Part shown: positions 41,492-50,642 of the stretch, piece after piece
Layout: every line of letters begins with the position of its first letter
Numbering within the stretch: position 1 is the stretch's first letter
DNA from: CBDDKZ01 sp965230415
GTDB lineage: Bacteria > Bacteroidota > Bacteroidia > Cytophagales > JAAEPT01
Reading direction: 5' to 3'
Assembly: GCA_965230415.1 (NCBI GenBank)
Contig: CBDDKZ010000005.1
Coordinates: 3,534,001 to 3,598,000 of the forward strand
DNA: 64,000 nt
Position numbers and translations under genes: made by a program
Notes under the pieces: model-generated
Told to the model about the DNA's origin: nothing
Database searches by the model: none
The model's input: only the letters and a program-made list of their open reading frames with translations

Positions 41492-43704
41492 TATTTTACT
41501 GATTTGCGGTGAATTTGATAAAGACAGTCCTTGAGTACAAAGTTAATGAGTGAGTTTGCATCGTTTTTATTGACCTTATCATAATAAAACCACTCTACCT
41601 CCTCGTTTTTTAAATCCATGGCTAACAAATAATAGTAAGTATAATGCTCAGGCGTTATCACATAATAAATACCATAAGGAAGCAGGGGGTATATCATTAA
41701 CGTATACGCAAATACCCAGGCAGCTCCTGGCTTAGAGCTTGTTGTTGCATAGAATCCCATCCAACTACAATGATCGGTGTCAAATTCATCGTGCAGTAAG
41801 TGATATATGCTGTCCTGTAAAACGGGGATCGAGATCTCCATGTTTTCTAGTTTTCCTTTCATTCGAAGCCATTGTTGTACCTCTACATAACAATTAAATA
41901 AATGTGTGTCCGATTTTTTAAAGGAGTTGTCATCGAGCACTTCTACTTTCATATTTAGCTCTTCTGCGGTGTATTTAATTTTGTCGGAAAGAGACAATTG
42001 CTTTCTCTCACTCTTCAATCTTTTATTCTGGTTTTTACTACGATAATCAAAAATTTGATATTCTGGACTAAGAACAACCATTTTATCAATGCCAAAAGCA
42101 TGGCCATTGCGACTGATTTCACGTTCTTTTTTAACTTTTTCCCTATAAGTCAATTTTTTTTCTTCTTTTTGATCGCTAAGTTGATCATTAAAAAAAGGCT
42201 CGAAATTTGGATCATTCATTGCGTTGATTAATACCGAATTTACCTTGTCTTCTGATTCTTTTAATTTGTTATCGTATTTGATCTTTTCAATTTTAGATAA
42301 CTTCTCGTACGCTTCTGAACTCAAGGTATCAAAAGGTGTACCTTCTTCTCTTAGAAGCTGTTCCGTTTTTACATCGTAATCGTATTTTAATAATTTGGCA
42401 ATCGATTTTTGCCATTTTTCAATGTCAATATCTTGTTGCATGGGGTCTATTTGCCATAAATAGGAGAGTGCCCACATGGCCATCTCTTCATCACTAAGCT
42501 CTTCTATAAGTACGGTGACTGTATGTGATTGCCCTTCTACTTCCGATGTGGATCTTATAACCTCGTATTGATTATTTGGCTTTGTGTGACTGAGTAGATA
42601 CAATGTTCTTCCCATTTGCTTCTTTACATAGTTGTTTTGGGGGTATTTGTTGAGCATGAGCCAATTATGGTATAAAGCGTGATCCAGGGCTAATTCATCA
42701 TTATAAAGCTTACATAGTTCAAAGCGACATACTTGTTGTGCGTGTACAAATTTACTTTGAGGTAAGAGGAAGTTTTCTCCTTTTATATTTTCTTTTTTGG
42801 CAGCTTCTTCAAGAATTTTTGTTCGTCGTTTTTCAGGAGAGGGGTGCGTGCTTAATTCTTCGTTGTAATCTTCACCGGCATTTATCGCATTAGTTTCTTC
42901 GGGAAAATACTTTTCAAAATAGTTGATATGCTCATTTTCGAATGCATTTAAGTTGAAAGGGATTTCGTCATAGGGCAGGTAACTGTATTTTAGCACATCA
43001 AAAGCATTGCTACCTTCTTCCAAGTCATAACCCGAATTCACAAAATAGGTATTGAATCCATGCATGTCTGCTTCAAATTCGACTTCCTGTGAGTGATGGT
43101 TTTGCACTATTAGCCGCTCATGAACCGATTTTTTGGAGTAGATACCTCTCGCTGATGAAATTTTTTCGTTTTCGACATATTCTTCAATAACATGTTTTTC
43201 CACATAATGGGCAATTTCGTGTGAGATAACAAAAGCCAATTGAGCTTCATTTTCAAGTTGCGAAATCAATCCCATATTTATGAAAATCATGCCGTCATTG
43301 GAGGTGAAGGCATTAACAGCAGGTGATTTTACCAGGTAGAAGCGTATTTCCTGTTTTAATTTAGGGTGGTTTACCAGTACTTTGGCAGCTACCTCTTTGA
43401 TGTAGCCCGTAACTGTATCGTTGAATACAACCATTCCACTTGCCAGTAGCTTGCGCAGGTTAAATGAACTGGTTAATAAGAACTTTTTACGGCTGTTTCT
43501 ATCAGTTTCTGTTTTTCCAATTTTGGAACTTTCCTCTTTATAAATTTCCGAAGAAAGTTTAATTAAGTCTGATGGCAGCTGTCCTTTGGAATAAACAGGT
43601 GTGTAATTATGTTCAAAACTAATATTTTGGGCAGAACAGTACGAATTAATCACACAAATTAATAATACAATTATTAATCCTGTGCACCAATGAAAACTTT
43701 TCAT
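41491..43704 (-). CDS. Large secreted M48-family metalloprotease
   Basis: The 737-residue protein has a signal peptide (LIIVLLICVINSYCSAQ) and an M48 zinc protease domain. The catalytic HExxH is VISHEIAHYVEKH near residue 160, and a downstream Glu ligand is in EVEFEADMHGFNTYF. The M48 domain is followed by about 450 residues without a recognised domain, including a highly charged section (KKLTYREKVKKEREIS) and a C-terminal part with hydrophobic spans (PLLPYGIYYVIT). Length is about twice that of the BepA type. It is likely an envelope quality-control or chaperone-protease. Promoter at 43732-43761. Confidence 0.8.
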   Translation of the reverse strand: MKSFHWCTGLIIVLLICVINSYCSAQNISFEHNYTPVYSKGQLPSDLIKLSSEIYKEESSKIGKTETDRNSRKKFLLTSSFNLRKLLASGMVVFNDTVTGYIKEVAAKVLVNHPKLKQEIRFYLVKSPAVNAFTSNDGMIFINMGLISQLENEAQLAFVISHEIAHYVEKHVIEEYVENEKISSARGIYSKKSVHERLIVQNHHSQEVEFEADMHGFNTYFVNSGYDLEEGSNAFDVLKYSYLPYDEIPFNLNAFENEHINYFEKYFPEETNAINAGEDYNEELSTHPSPEKRRTKILEEAAKKENIKGENFLLPQSKFVHAQQVCRFELCKLYNDELALDHALYHNWLMLNKYPQNNYVKKQMGRTLYLLSHTKPNNQYEVIRSTSEVEGQSHTVTVLIEELSDEEMAMWALSYLWQIDPMQQDIDIEKWQKSIAKLLKYDYDVKTEQLLREEGTPFDTLSSEAYEKLSKIEKIKYDNKLKESEDKVNSVLINAMNDPNFEPFFNDQLSDQKEEKKLTYREKVKKEREISRNGHAFGIDKMVVLSPEYQIFDYRSKNQNKRLKSERKQLSLSDKIKYTAEELNMKVEVLDDNSFKKSDTHLFNCYVEVQQWLRMKGKLENMEISIPVLQDSIYHLLHDEFDTDHCSWMGFYATTSSKPGAAWVFAYTLMIYPLLPYGIYYVITPEHYTYYYLLAMDLKNEEVEWFYYDKVNKNDANSLINFVLKDCLYQIHRKSVK

Positions 43705-43731
43705 GATGTCTCAGTTGTTGAAAGATGGCAG

Positions 43732-43761
43732 CAAAGATATATTAAAAGTTTGTCTTTGCAA
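43732..43761 (-). promoter_or_regulatory. Promoter of the M48 protease operon
   Basis: On the minus strand TTG (43761-43759) is followed after 19 bases by TATCTTTG (43739-43732). Transcription would start near 43725, about 20 bases before the ATG at 43704. It lies just after the terminator of the neighbouring gene. Confidence 0.75.
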
Positions 43762-43790
43762 AATGGGCGAGACCGAACCCGGAGGGTAAC

Positions 43791-43818
43791 AAAAAGGCTG
43801 TCTTTTAAGACAGCCCCT
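43791..43818 (-). terminator. Terminator of the GH26-like lipoprotein gene
   Basis: GGCTGTCTT (43796-43804) pairs with AAGACAGCC (43807-43815), and on the minus strand is followed by TTTTTG. It lies eight bases past the stop of the gene at 43826. Confidence 0.85.
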
Positions 43819-43825
43819 TCAACTA

Positions 43826-44971
43826 TTATTCTTTATTATTATTCCAGAGCTTGTCAAATAAGTCCGGAGAAGCTTTTAAATATTGTTCTTTTCCTGTAAT
43901 CTCTTTCCACTTGTTGGAGAGGTCTTCGCTAAGTTGAAGTCTTGCATCCATTTGGGCGAAGTTTGGAACGCTTTTCCACATACGGTGAGATTTCCAGTTA
44001 CAGTTGATATAACTAACTGCTTTAACAACGTCAGGGTTTTCGTCAATTAACTTGAAAAAATGAACAAACCAGTTGTCCCAGGAATATTGAGACCATTTAG
44101 GATCGGCAAGATCTATTGGTTGGTAATCGTTAGAGTCTGCCTCTATTGATGGGCTTGCTTCAGCAATAAAAAGAGGTTTGCCGTGTTCTTTCGAAAATAA
44201 TAACATAGGCTCTATTCCCTGGTATCTTGAGAAAAAGGATACGCCGCACCAATCGACATATTCATCTCCAGGGTACCATTCTTCAATTTCCTTATAAGTC
44301 GATCCCCAGCCTTTTGATTGCCATACATAAGCAACGTTTTCAACCCCGATAGAATCAAGTATTTGTCTTACACGGATAAAGCTCTGTTTATGGAATTCTT
44401 TATCATAATGGTTCCAGTCGTGTCCATCCCATTCGAAACCGGTACGTAAAAATACAGGACGCTTGCCTAAGCCTTTTATCCAGTTTCCGAATTTTATAAT
44501 AATACTGTCATGAACACCTTTTGCTATATTTTCATCATGATTTACTAATTCCAAACCGATTGCCAGTGCACTGTTGTTGAAATCGGGATCATCAATTTGC
44601 ATTTGCATATTCGATGGGCCATCACCCCAATCGTCTGTAGTCATTAAGCCATCCAAGCCTTTATTAATATGTCCATGTACAGTATCTCCAGGTCGAAAAT
44701 TAGTGTACATAGTAAAACCTCCGGGAGCATCGAAATGGTCATAGTATCCATTATTATATTCATCTAATCCTCCAATAGCATCTAGTTCCTGACCCGCAAA
44801 CAGTATTACTTGTCCGTCTTCCGGTTCAAATTTTGCAAGAGGCTTTTTGTTGATAGTTGTCTTTTCTTCGTTTACCGTTTCACTGCCTTCATTATCAGTG
44901 GAATCAGTAGATTTTGCGCCGCACCCCACAAGAAAAATGAAGGAGCCTAAATAGAACAAATGTTTGAACAT
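43826..44971 (-). CDS. Lipoprotein with GH26-like (mannanase-type) glycoside hydrolase domain
   Basis: The 381-residue protein has a lipobox (LGSFIFLVGC) and a low-complexity acidic linker, then a TIM-barrel hydrolase pattern. RTGFEWDGHDWNHYDKEF supplies a candidate acid/base Glu of the GH26 type, and KPLFIAEASPS a candidate nucleophile Glu. Between them lies NVAYVWQSKGWGSTYKEIEEWYPGD, where GH26 enzymes have the (W/Y)PGDxYVD motif. I assign it to GH26 or a closely related clan GH-A family; the substrate is uncertain. The gene stands alone with its own terminator and no SusC/SusD genes nearby. Confidence 0.75.
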   Translation of the reverse strand: MFKHLFYLGSFIFLVGCGAKSTDSTDNEGSETVNEEKTTINKKPLAKFEPEDGQVILFAGQELDAIGGLDEYNNGYYDHFDAPGGFTMYTNFRPGDTVHGHINKGLDGLMTTDDWGDGPSNMQMQIDDPDFNNSALAIGLELVNHDENIAKGVHDSIIIKFGNWIKGLGKRPVFLRTGFEWDGHDWNHYDKEFHKQSFIRVRQILDSIGVENVAYVWQSKGWGSTYKEIEEWYPGDEYVDWCGVSFFSRYQGIEPMLLFSKEHGKPLFIAEASPSIEADSNDYQPIDLADPKWSQYSWDNWFVHFFKLIDENPDVVKAVSYINCNWKSHRMWKSVPNFAQMDARLQLSEDLSNKWKEITGKEQYLKASPDLFDKLWNNNKE

Positions 44972-45101
44972 TTCTTTATTGATTAATTTTCTTTACTAAT
45001 AAGGGACACACTTTTATATGAGTAACATATTTGTTAGGTGTTGGACATTCTGTTCCCCGAAATTAATAGTTTTTGTGAAACTTTATCCAAAAAACTTCGA
45101 A

Positions 45102-45109
45102 TACTTTTG
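45102..45109 (+). promoter_or_regulatory. Candidate -7 element of the chemoreceptor-like gene
   Basis: TACTTTTG matches TAnnTTTG and lies 38 bases before the ATG at 45148. No TTG occurs at the consensus distance. Confidence 0.45.
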
Positions 45110-45147
45110 GGGGTCATCTAAATCCTTGAACCTTAACGAATGGTATC

Positions 45148-46707
45148 ATGTTGACTGATAGTTCATTTTCACAATACGTCGAAAGAAAAATTGTTACTTT
45201 TTCCTTATTATCGTTCATGGGACCTCCCATAGGTTGGATGATCATCATTTTTTTTTCGAAACTGATGTCATTTGAAGGTCTGGTTAAAATTTTCACAAAC
45301 CCTTTTTTCTATTTGTATGTGAGCTTTTTTTTGATCTTGACCTATGCTCGAACCAAAAATAAAATTAAAAGAATAAGACTCTTGGCGGCAAAGTCTGCAC
45401 ATGAAGAAATTAATCAGCTTATAAAATATACACCTCGAGATTATTTTCTATATACTGCCTTTTATGGTTTTCTTGGTCCGCCTTCTGTAACCTTAGGACT
45501 TGGGTTTGACAATCATACTTTCATTTTATGTTGGGTATTGGGGCCTGTGGTAATAGCGACGTTCTCCATACCGTTTTTTAATTATTATATTTCACTGTTA
45601 GAGCAATATTGTGGTCAAATTCCAATGTCGAGAGCAAACTTTTATTCATTTAAAAGACGTAAAAACACTTCAATCATTTATTTGGTAACTGGTATTATGA
45701 CTACTTTATCTATCGTAAGTTATGTGTCTTTCTACAATTTATTGCACGGTGTTCAAATGGAAATTCAGGAAATAGCAATTCGAATTACATTGTTCTGTGT
45801 TTTTGGCATATTGCTTCTTGCCGTTCCACTTTTATTTCAAACCAGACAAACTTCTGCTGATTTCGTTGAATTAGAAAAGGTTGTTAACAGGATTGCTATG
45901 GGAAAGCTCGAGCAGTTCAGATTAGTCTTGCAAAGAAATGAGATTGGTTTATTGGGACAATCAGCCAGAGAACTCAACGACTTCCTAAGAAAATTTATTC
46001 GAAATATAAAGTCAAACGCTTCTTTAATGAATGAAGCTGGGGAAGTGTTTAATAAATTATCAGATGAATTAAGAAATCACTCAGGTGAGCAGATGAATTC
46101 AGTGAATCAAGTTTATGATTTAGTAGGTTCTATAGATAAGCATGTAGTAGCAAACGGCACTCAAGCCAGCCAAATACAGGCACGCTCCTGCCAGATAACT
46201 GAAAATGTCAGCATTGGTCAGGAACAAGTTGAGCAACTTAACGAGGCTATGAATCTTATTCACGCAAAAATAAAAGCAATTGATGACATAGCAAAGCAAA
46301 CAAATATGCTGGCATTAAATGCTTCAGTGGAAGCAGCAAATGCAGGTGAATATGGGAAAGGGTTTGCTGTGGTAGCATCTGAAGTAAGAAAATTGGCGGA
46401 ACGTAGCAAAGAAACGGCAGACGAAATAACAAGTTTGGTAGAAGAGGGGGCTGAAAAAGCTGCTACAGCTAAAGAAACCTTTAATGAAATTGCTCCCGTG
46501 GTGTCTGAAAGTGATAAGATGTTATTAGAGTTTATTGAAAACATTAAATTTTTACAGCAAGAGACAGCGAGTATCCATGAAGAAATGGAGAATCTCAAAA
46601 AGATTAGTCAGGGTAATAGCGAAAGAGCTTCTAAAATAGACCAGTCGGCCAAAGAACTTGTAACTGAAGGGGAGAAAATCAATGAAGAAGCAAATTACTT
46701 TAAATGA
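45148..46707 (+). CDS. Multi-pass membrane methyl-accepting chemotaxis-like protein
   Basis: The 519-residue protein starts with about six hydrophobic spans (for example FMGPPIGWMIIIFFSKL, FYLYVSFFLILTYA, FILCWVLGPVVIATFSIPFF, RITLFCVFGILLLAVPLLF) in the first 225 residues. A HAMP-like region follows (FVELEKVVNRIAMGKLEQF), then a cytoplasmic MCP signalling domain with the tip QTNMLALNASVEAANAGEYG near residue 390. No large periplasmic sensor domain is seen, so it may sense membrane or internal signals. No cheA, cheW or cheY is in the window. It could regulate gliding or another output; that is inference. Confidence 0.8.
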   Translation: MLTDSSFSQYVERKIVTFSLLSFMGPPIGWMIIIFFSKLMSFEGLVKIFTNPFFYLYVSFFLILTYARTKNKIKRIRLLAAKSAHEEINQLIKYTPRDYFLYTAFYGFLGPPSVTLGLGFDNHTFILCWVLGPVVIATFSIPFFNYYISLLEQYCGQIPMSRANFYSFKRRKNTSIIYLVTGIMTTLSIVSYVSFYNLLHGVQMEIQEIAIRITLFCVFGILLLAVPLLFQTRQTSADFVELEKVVNRIAMGKLEQFRLVLQRNEIGLLGQSARELNDFLRKFIRNIKSNASLMNEAGEVFNKLSDELRNHSGEQMNSVNQVYDLVGSIDKHVVANGTQASQIQARSCQITENVSIGQEQVEQLNEAMNLIHAKIKAIDDIAKQTNMLALNASVEAANAGEYGKGFAVVASEVRKLAERSKETADEITSLVEEGAEKAATAKETFNEIAPVVSESDKMLLEFIENIKFLQQETASIHEEMENLKKISQGNSERASKIDQSAKELVTEGEKINEEANYFK

Positions 46708-46805
46708 GTCTGAAAATTAACCATTTTTTTAATTTCAATTAAGTCGTGTATTAGTCGAATTGCCCATAGTACTACGCGAAATGATTTAATAAGTCGGTGA
46801 ACTGT

Positions 46806-46813
46806 TATTTTTG
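46806..46813 (+). promoter_or_regulatory. Candidate -7 element upstream of modA
   Basis: TATTTTTG matches TAnnTTTG, about 110 bases before the modA ATG. The -33 element is not recognised, and the leader would be long. Confidence 0.4.
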
Positions 46814-46922
46814 CACTATGAGAGGCTGCTGTTTGCTCTGAATAGAGACATCTTATTACTACAATTCATAGTATATTAAGTAGATGACTAAATTGCTTCG
46901 ATAATTTCATAAAATAGAAGAA

Positions 46923-47675
46923 ATGAGAAAGAGGTATTCGCTTATTGCAGCACTATTATTTCTTTTACTTAATTCCTGTTTTCAAAGGAAACAAAGCGAT
47001 ATTGTAATTGCTACTGCGGCTAGTTCCGCCCAGGTTATGGATGAACTCAAAACGGCTTTTGAGAAAAAGACCAAGAAAAGTTGCGATCTTGTGATAGGTT
47101 CGTCGGGAAGCTTATGTGCTCAAATAGAACACAGAGCTCCTTATGATCTTTTTGTGGCTGCTGATATGGACTATCCGGAGAAGCTTTATGAAAAAGGATT
47201 GTGTAGGAATAAACCTTATATTTATGCTCAGGGAAAATTGGCCCTTTGGGGCATATTCAGAGATGATCTGGAGTTAAGTGCACTCAATGAAGAGCAATTG
47301 CGAATTTCTATCGCAAACTATGAGCTGGCTCCTTACGGAGTGGCGGCAAAGCAAGCTTTGGAAAAACTAAATATTTGGGACTCGTTACAGAACAACCTTA
47401 TTGTAGGTGAAAGTATCACTCAAACGAATCAATTTATACAGACAGGAGCGGTCGATGTTGGTTTTACCTCTATGTCGTCGGTGCATAACCCTCATATTGC
47501 TGCCAAGGGTAGCTGGCTGGAAGTACCCGAAACCTTTTACGATCCTATTTATCAAGGACTCGTGATCATAAAACGTGAAGAGCAGGACCTTGAAACTGCT
47601 CAACAATTCTATGATTTTTTGCTATCAGAAGAAGCTAAACTAATATTGGAATCGTACGGATATTTGGTGAATTGA
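46923..47675 (+). CDS. modA: Molybdate ABC transporter substrate-binding protein
   Basis: The 250-residue protein has a lipoprotein signal (ALLFLLLNSC) and the ModA fold: IVIATAASSAQVMDELKTAFEKKT, the oxyanion-binding SSGSLCAQIEHRAPYDLFVAADMDYPEKLYEKG, ANYELAPYGVAAKQALEKL and VDVGFTSMSSVHN. It binds molybdate or tungstate outside the inner membrane. The usual modB and modC genes are missing on either side, so the importer is unlinked, or the protein has another use. The neighbour downstream, leuS, is convergent. Confidence 0.85.
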   Translation: MRKRYSLIAALLFLLLNSCFQRKQSDIVIATAASSAQVMDELKTAFEKKTKKSCDLVIGSSGSLCAQIEHRAPYDLFVAADMDYPEKLYEKGLCRNKPYIYAQGKLALWGIFRDDLELSALNEEQLRISIANYELAPYGVAAKQALEKLNIWDSLQNNLIVGESITQTNQFIQTGAVDVGFTSMSSVHNPHIAAKGSWLEVPETFYDPIYQGLVIIKREEQDLETAQQFYDFLLSEEAKLILESYGYLVN

Positions 47676-47730
47676 TCGATGTTTTAAGTTTGTAGGTTGT
47701 CAATTCATTATCACTATTCCCTATTTGGTG

Positions 47731-50517
47731 TCAAACAACCAGGTTAACGATTTTATTCGGCACAATTACTATGCGCTTTGGCGTTTTTCCCTCCACCCAT
47801 TTTTGTACTACCTCATCGGCAAGTACAGCTACTTCCATGTCTTCTTTAGACATATCTAGGCCAAATGGTATTTTCGTTCGCATCTTCCCATTTATCATGA
47901 TAGGATACTCGAAAGTATCTTCTTTCAGGTATTTTTCATCAATTTCAGGGAATATTGCCGTTGAAACACTATCGGTATGTCCCAATAATGCCCATAATTC
48001 TTCAGATATGTGCGGTGCATAAGGGCTTAAGGCAATGATCAATTTCTCTAGTATTTCACGTTTGTTACACTTTAGGGAAGTAAGTTCATTTACACATTTC
48101 ATGAAGTTACTTACAGAAGTATTTAAAGACAATCGCTCAATGTCTTCTTCAATTTTGGATAGTAAGGTGTTTATTACTTTTTGCTCTTCGTCACCAGGAG
48201 TGTCGTTGGTCACCGAAAATGCTGTTTCATTGTGAAAAAGTCTCCATGTTTTCTTAAGAAACTTGGAAACTCCATCAATCCCGTTAGTGTTCCATGGTTT
48301 AGACTGTTCAAGTGGTCCCAAAAACATTTCATAAAGACGCAGGGTGTCTGCTCCGTATCTTTCGCAAATATCATCCGGGTTTACAACATTATACCAGCGT
48401 TTGGACATTTTTTCAACTTCGGCGCCGCACTTGTAAACTCCTTCTTCCAGGACAAATTCGGCATCTTTGAAATCAGGCCTCCACTGTTTAAAAGCTTCCA
48501 GGTCGAGTTCATCGTTTTGAACAATATTTACGTCAACGTGTAGGGCCGTGGTGTCGTATTCTTTTTTAAGTCCTTTTGAAACGAATTTGTTTGTGCCGTT
48601 AATACGGTAAACCAGGTTTGATCTTCCCTGGATCATGCCTTGGTTAACCAATTTGGTAAAGGCCTCGTCGGTGTTTACATAAGCTAAATCGTATAGAAAT
48701 TTATTCCAAAATCGTGAGTACAGCAAATGCCCTGTAGCGTGTTCTGCTCCACCAAGGTAGAGGTCTACATCTTTCCAATAAGCCTGTATATCTTTGGATG
48801 TGAATTCATTATTGTTTTTAGGATCCATATAGCGGAAGTAATACCAACTGGATCCTGCCCAACCTGGCATAGTGCTCATTTCCAATGGGTAACTTTTAGA
48901 GTCCCCCGCAGGTGTATAGCTCCAGTTTTTGGCCCTTCCCAATGGTGGTTCGCCGGTTTCCGTAGGTTTGTAATTGTCAATTTCCGGCAATTCCAGAGGC
49001 AGGTCATTAAAATCAACCGGGTAAGGGATTCCATCTTTGAAATAGATAGGTATGGGTTCGCCCCAGTAACGTTGTCTACTAAAAACGGCGTCACGCAGGC
49101 GGTAGTTTACTTTGGATTTACCATAGCCCTTAGCTTCGACAAATTCTATGGCTTTCTGTATGGCATCAGGTACGGAGAGGCCGTTCAAAAACCCTGAATT
49201 GATCATTGTTCCTGCCTTGGCATCAAAATTTTCCTGGCTGATGTCTGTATTAGGCCCTTCCTGTACCGGAATAATTTCCAAGTCAAAATGGGAGGCAAAA
49301 GCGTAGTCGCGTGTGTCTGACGATGGTACAGCCATAACAACTCCGGTACCATAGCCGGCTAAGACGTAGTCTGCGACCCATATCGGTACTTTTTTGCCAT
49401 TCATAGGATTAATAGCATAAGAGCCCGTGAAAACTCCGCTAACCGTTTTTACATCACTCATACGGTCTCGTTCCGACCGGTTTTTAGCTTGTTCTACATA
49501 AGCCTCTACCTTTTCTTTTTGTTCAGGTGTCGTCAGCGAAAGAACAAGTTCGTGCTCGGGGGCAATACTTACGTAAGTTACACCAAATGAGGTGTCGATA
49601 CGTGTAGTAAATACTTCTAATTTACTTTCGTTGTTTTCGACCTGAAAGTTTAATGAGCAGCCATAAGATTTGCCAATCCAGTTGCGTTGCATTTCCTTTA
49701 AGGCTTCCGTCCATTCAACACGTTCCAGTCCTGTTAACAAACGTTCTGCATAAGCAGTGATGCGCATACTCCATTGTTGCATCTCTTTACGTTCTACAGG
49801 GTAGCCTCCTCGCTCCGAAACTCCATCTTTTACTTCGTCATTAGCTAATACTGTTCCCAATTCCGGGCACCAGTTAACCATGGTGTTTGATAAATAAGTG
49901 AGCCTGTAATGAAGCAGTGTTTTTTGTTTTTCTGCTTCAGGCATCTTTAACCACTCACCGGCATCAAAAGAAGGAATGTCTTCGTCACAGGCAGCGTCTA
50001 CATCAGCATTACCATTGGCTTCAAATTGAGCAATAAGTGTAGCTATCGGTTCGGCTTTGTCTGATTTATTATTGTACCAGCAATTGAACAGTTGAATGAA
50101 AATCCACTGTGTCCATTTATAATATTCAGGGCTGCTGGTTTGAATTTCACAGTCCCAGTCAAAAGAGAAACCAATATTATCAAGTTGCTCTTTGTACCGG
50201 GCTATATTTTCGTTGGTGGTAATTGCAGGATGTTGACCTGTTTGAATGGCATATTGTTCTGCGGGCAGGCCAAAAGAATCAAAGCCCATTGGATGCAGGA
50301 CGTTGAAGCCCTTGATGCGCTTGTATCTCGATATGATATCCGATGCGATGTAACCAAGAGGGTGACCTACATGTAAGCCGGCTCCTGAAGGGTAAGGAAA
50401 CATGTCAAGTGCGTAGAATTTTGGTTTATTTGTATCAGCTGTAGATTTAAACGTTTTATTCTCTTTCCAATAGGCCTGCCACTTTTTTTCTATGGCATTA
50501 AAATTGTAATCGCTCAT
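47731..50517 (-). CDS. leuS: Leucyl-tRNA synthetase
   Basis: The 928-residue class I enzyme charges tRNA-Leu. It has the HIGH motif PYPSGAGLHVGHPLGY near residue 42, the GFDSFGLPAEQYAIQTGQHP segment, the editing domain with TRIDTSFGVTYVSIAPEH, the LYLGGAEHATGHLLYSRFW motif, the KMSKR form of KMSKS near residue 693 and a C-terminal domain with the usual PNKIVNLVV end. It carries the longer insertion seen in Bacteroidetes (E. coli LeuS is 860). All catalytic motifs are intact. Confidence 0.95.
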   Translation of the reverse strand: MSDYNFNAIEKKWQAYWKENKTFKSTADTNKPKFYALDMFPYPSGAGLHVGHPLGYIASDIISRYKRIKGFNVLHPMGFDSFGLPAEQYAIQTGQHPAITTNENIARYKEQLDNIGFSFDWDCEIQTSSPEYYKWTQWIFIQLFNCWYNNKSDKAEPIATLIAQFEANGNADVDAACDEDIPSFDAGEWLKMPEAEKQKTLLHYRLTYLSNTMVNWCPELGTVLANDEVKDGVSERGGYPVERKEMQQWSMRITAYAERLLTGLERVEWTEALKEMQRNWIGKSYGCSLNFQVENNESKLEVFTTRIDTSFGVTYVSIAPEHELVLSLTTPEQKEKVEAYVEQAKNRSERDRMSDVKTVSGVFTGSYAINPMNGKKVPIWVADYVLAGYGTGVVMAVPSSDTRDYAFASHFDLEIIPVQEGPNTDISQENFDAKAGTMINSGFLNGLSVPDAIQKAIEFVEAKGYGKSKVNYRLRDAVFSRQRYWGEPIPIYFKDGIPYPVDFNDLPLELPEIDNYKPTETGEPPLGRAKNWSYTPAGDSKSYPLEMSTMPGWAGSSWYYFRYMDPKNNNEFTSKDIQAYWKDVDLYLGGAEHATGHLLYSRFWNKFLYDLAYVNTDEAFTKLVNQGMIQGRSNLVYRINGTNKFVSKGLKKEYDTTALHVDVNIVQNDELDLEAFKQWRPDFKDAEFVLEEGVYKCGAEVEKMSKRWYNVVNPDDICERYGADTLRLYEMFLGPLEQSKPWNTNGIDGVSKFLKKTWRLFHNETAFSVTNDTPGDEEQKVINTLLSKIEEDIERLSLNTSVSNFMKCVNELTSLKCNKREILEKLIIALSPYAPHISEELWALLGHTDSVSTAIFPEIDEKYLKEDTFEYPIMINGKMRTKIPFGLDMSKEDMEVAVLADEVVQKWVEGKTPKRIVIVPNKIVNLVV

Positions 50518-50642
50518 GGCTATTTTTATTGCTTTTTATGCATCCACTTATTCGAACTGCGAAAATACATTTTTTAAACAATCATTGATAGCGCAGCTAT
50601 AGAAATATTATTGTAATCACATTTAATAGGACCTGGTATCCA

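Noticed and set aside
46708..46922. Possible molybdenum-cofactor riboswitch upstream of modA
   Set aside because: No conserved stem structure could be drawn; only a candidate -7 element was found.
48727..49197. Long open frame on the plus strand opposite leuS (156 codons)
   Set aside because: It is antisense to a conserved, intact leuS and has no start context or recognisable motif; it is a by-product of codon use.
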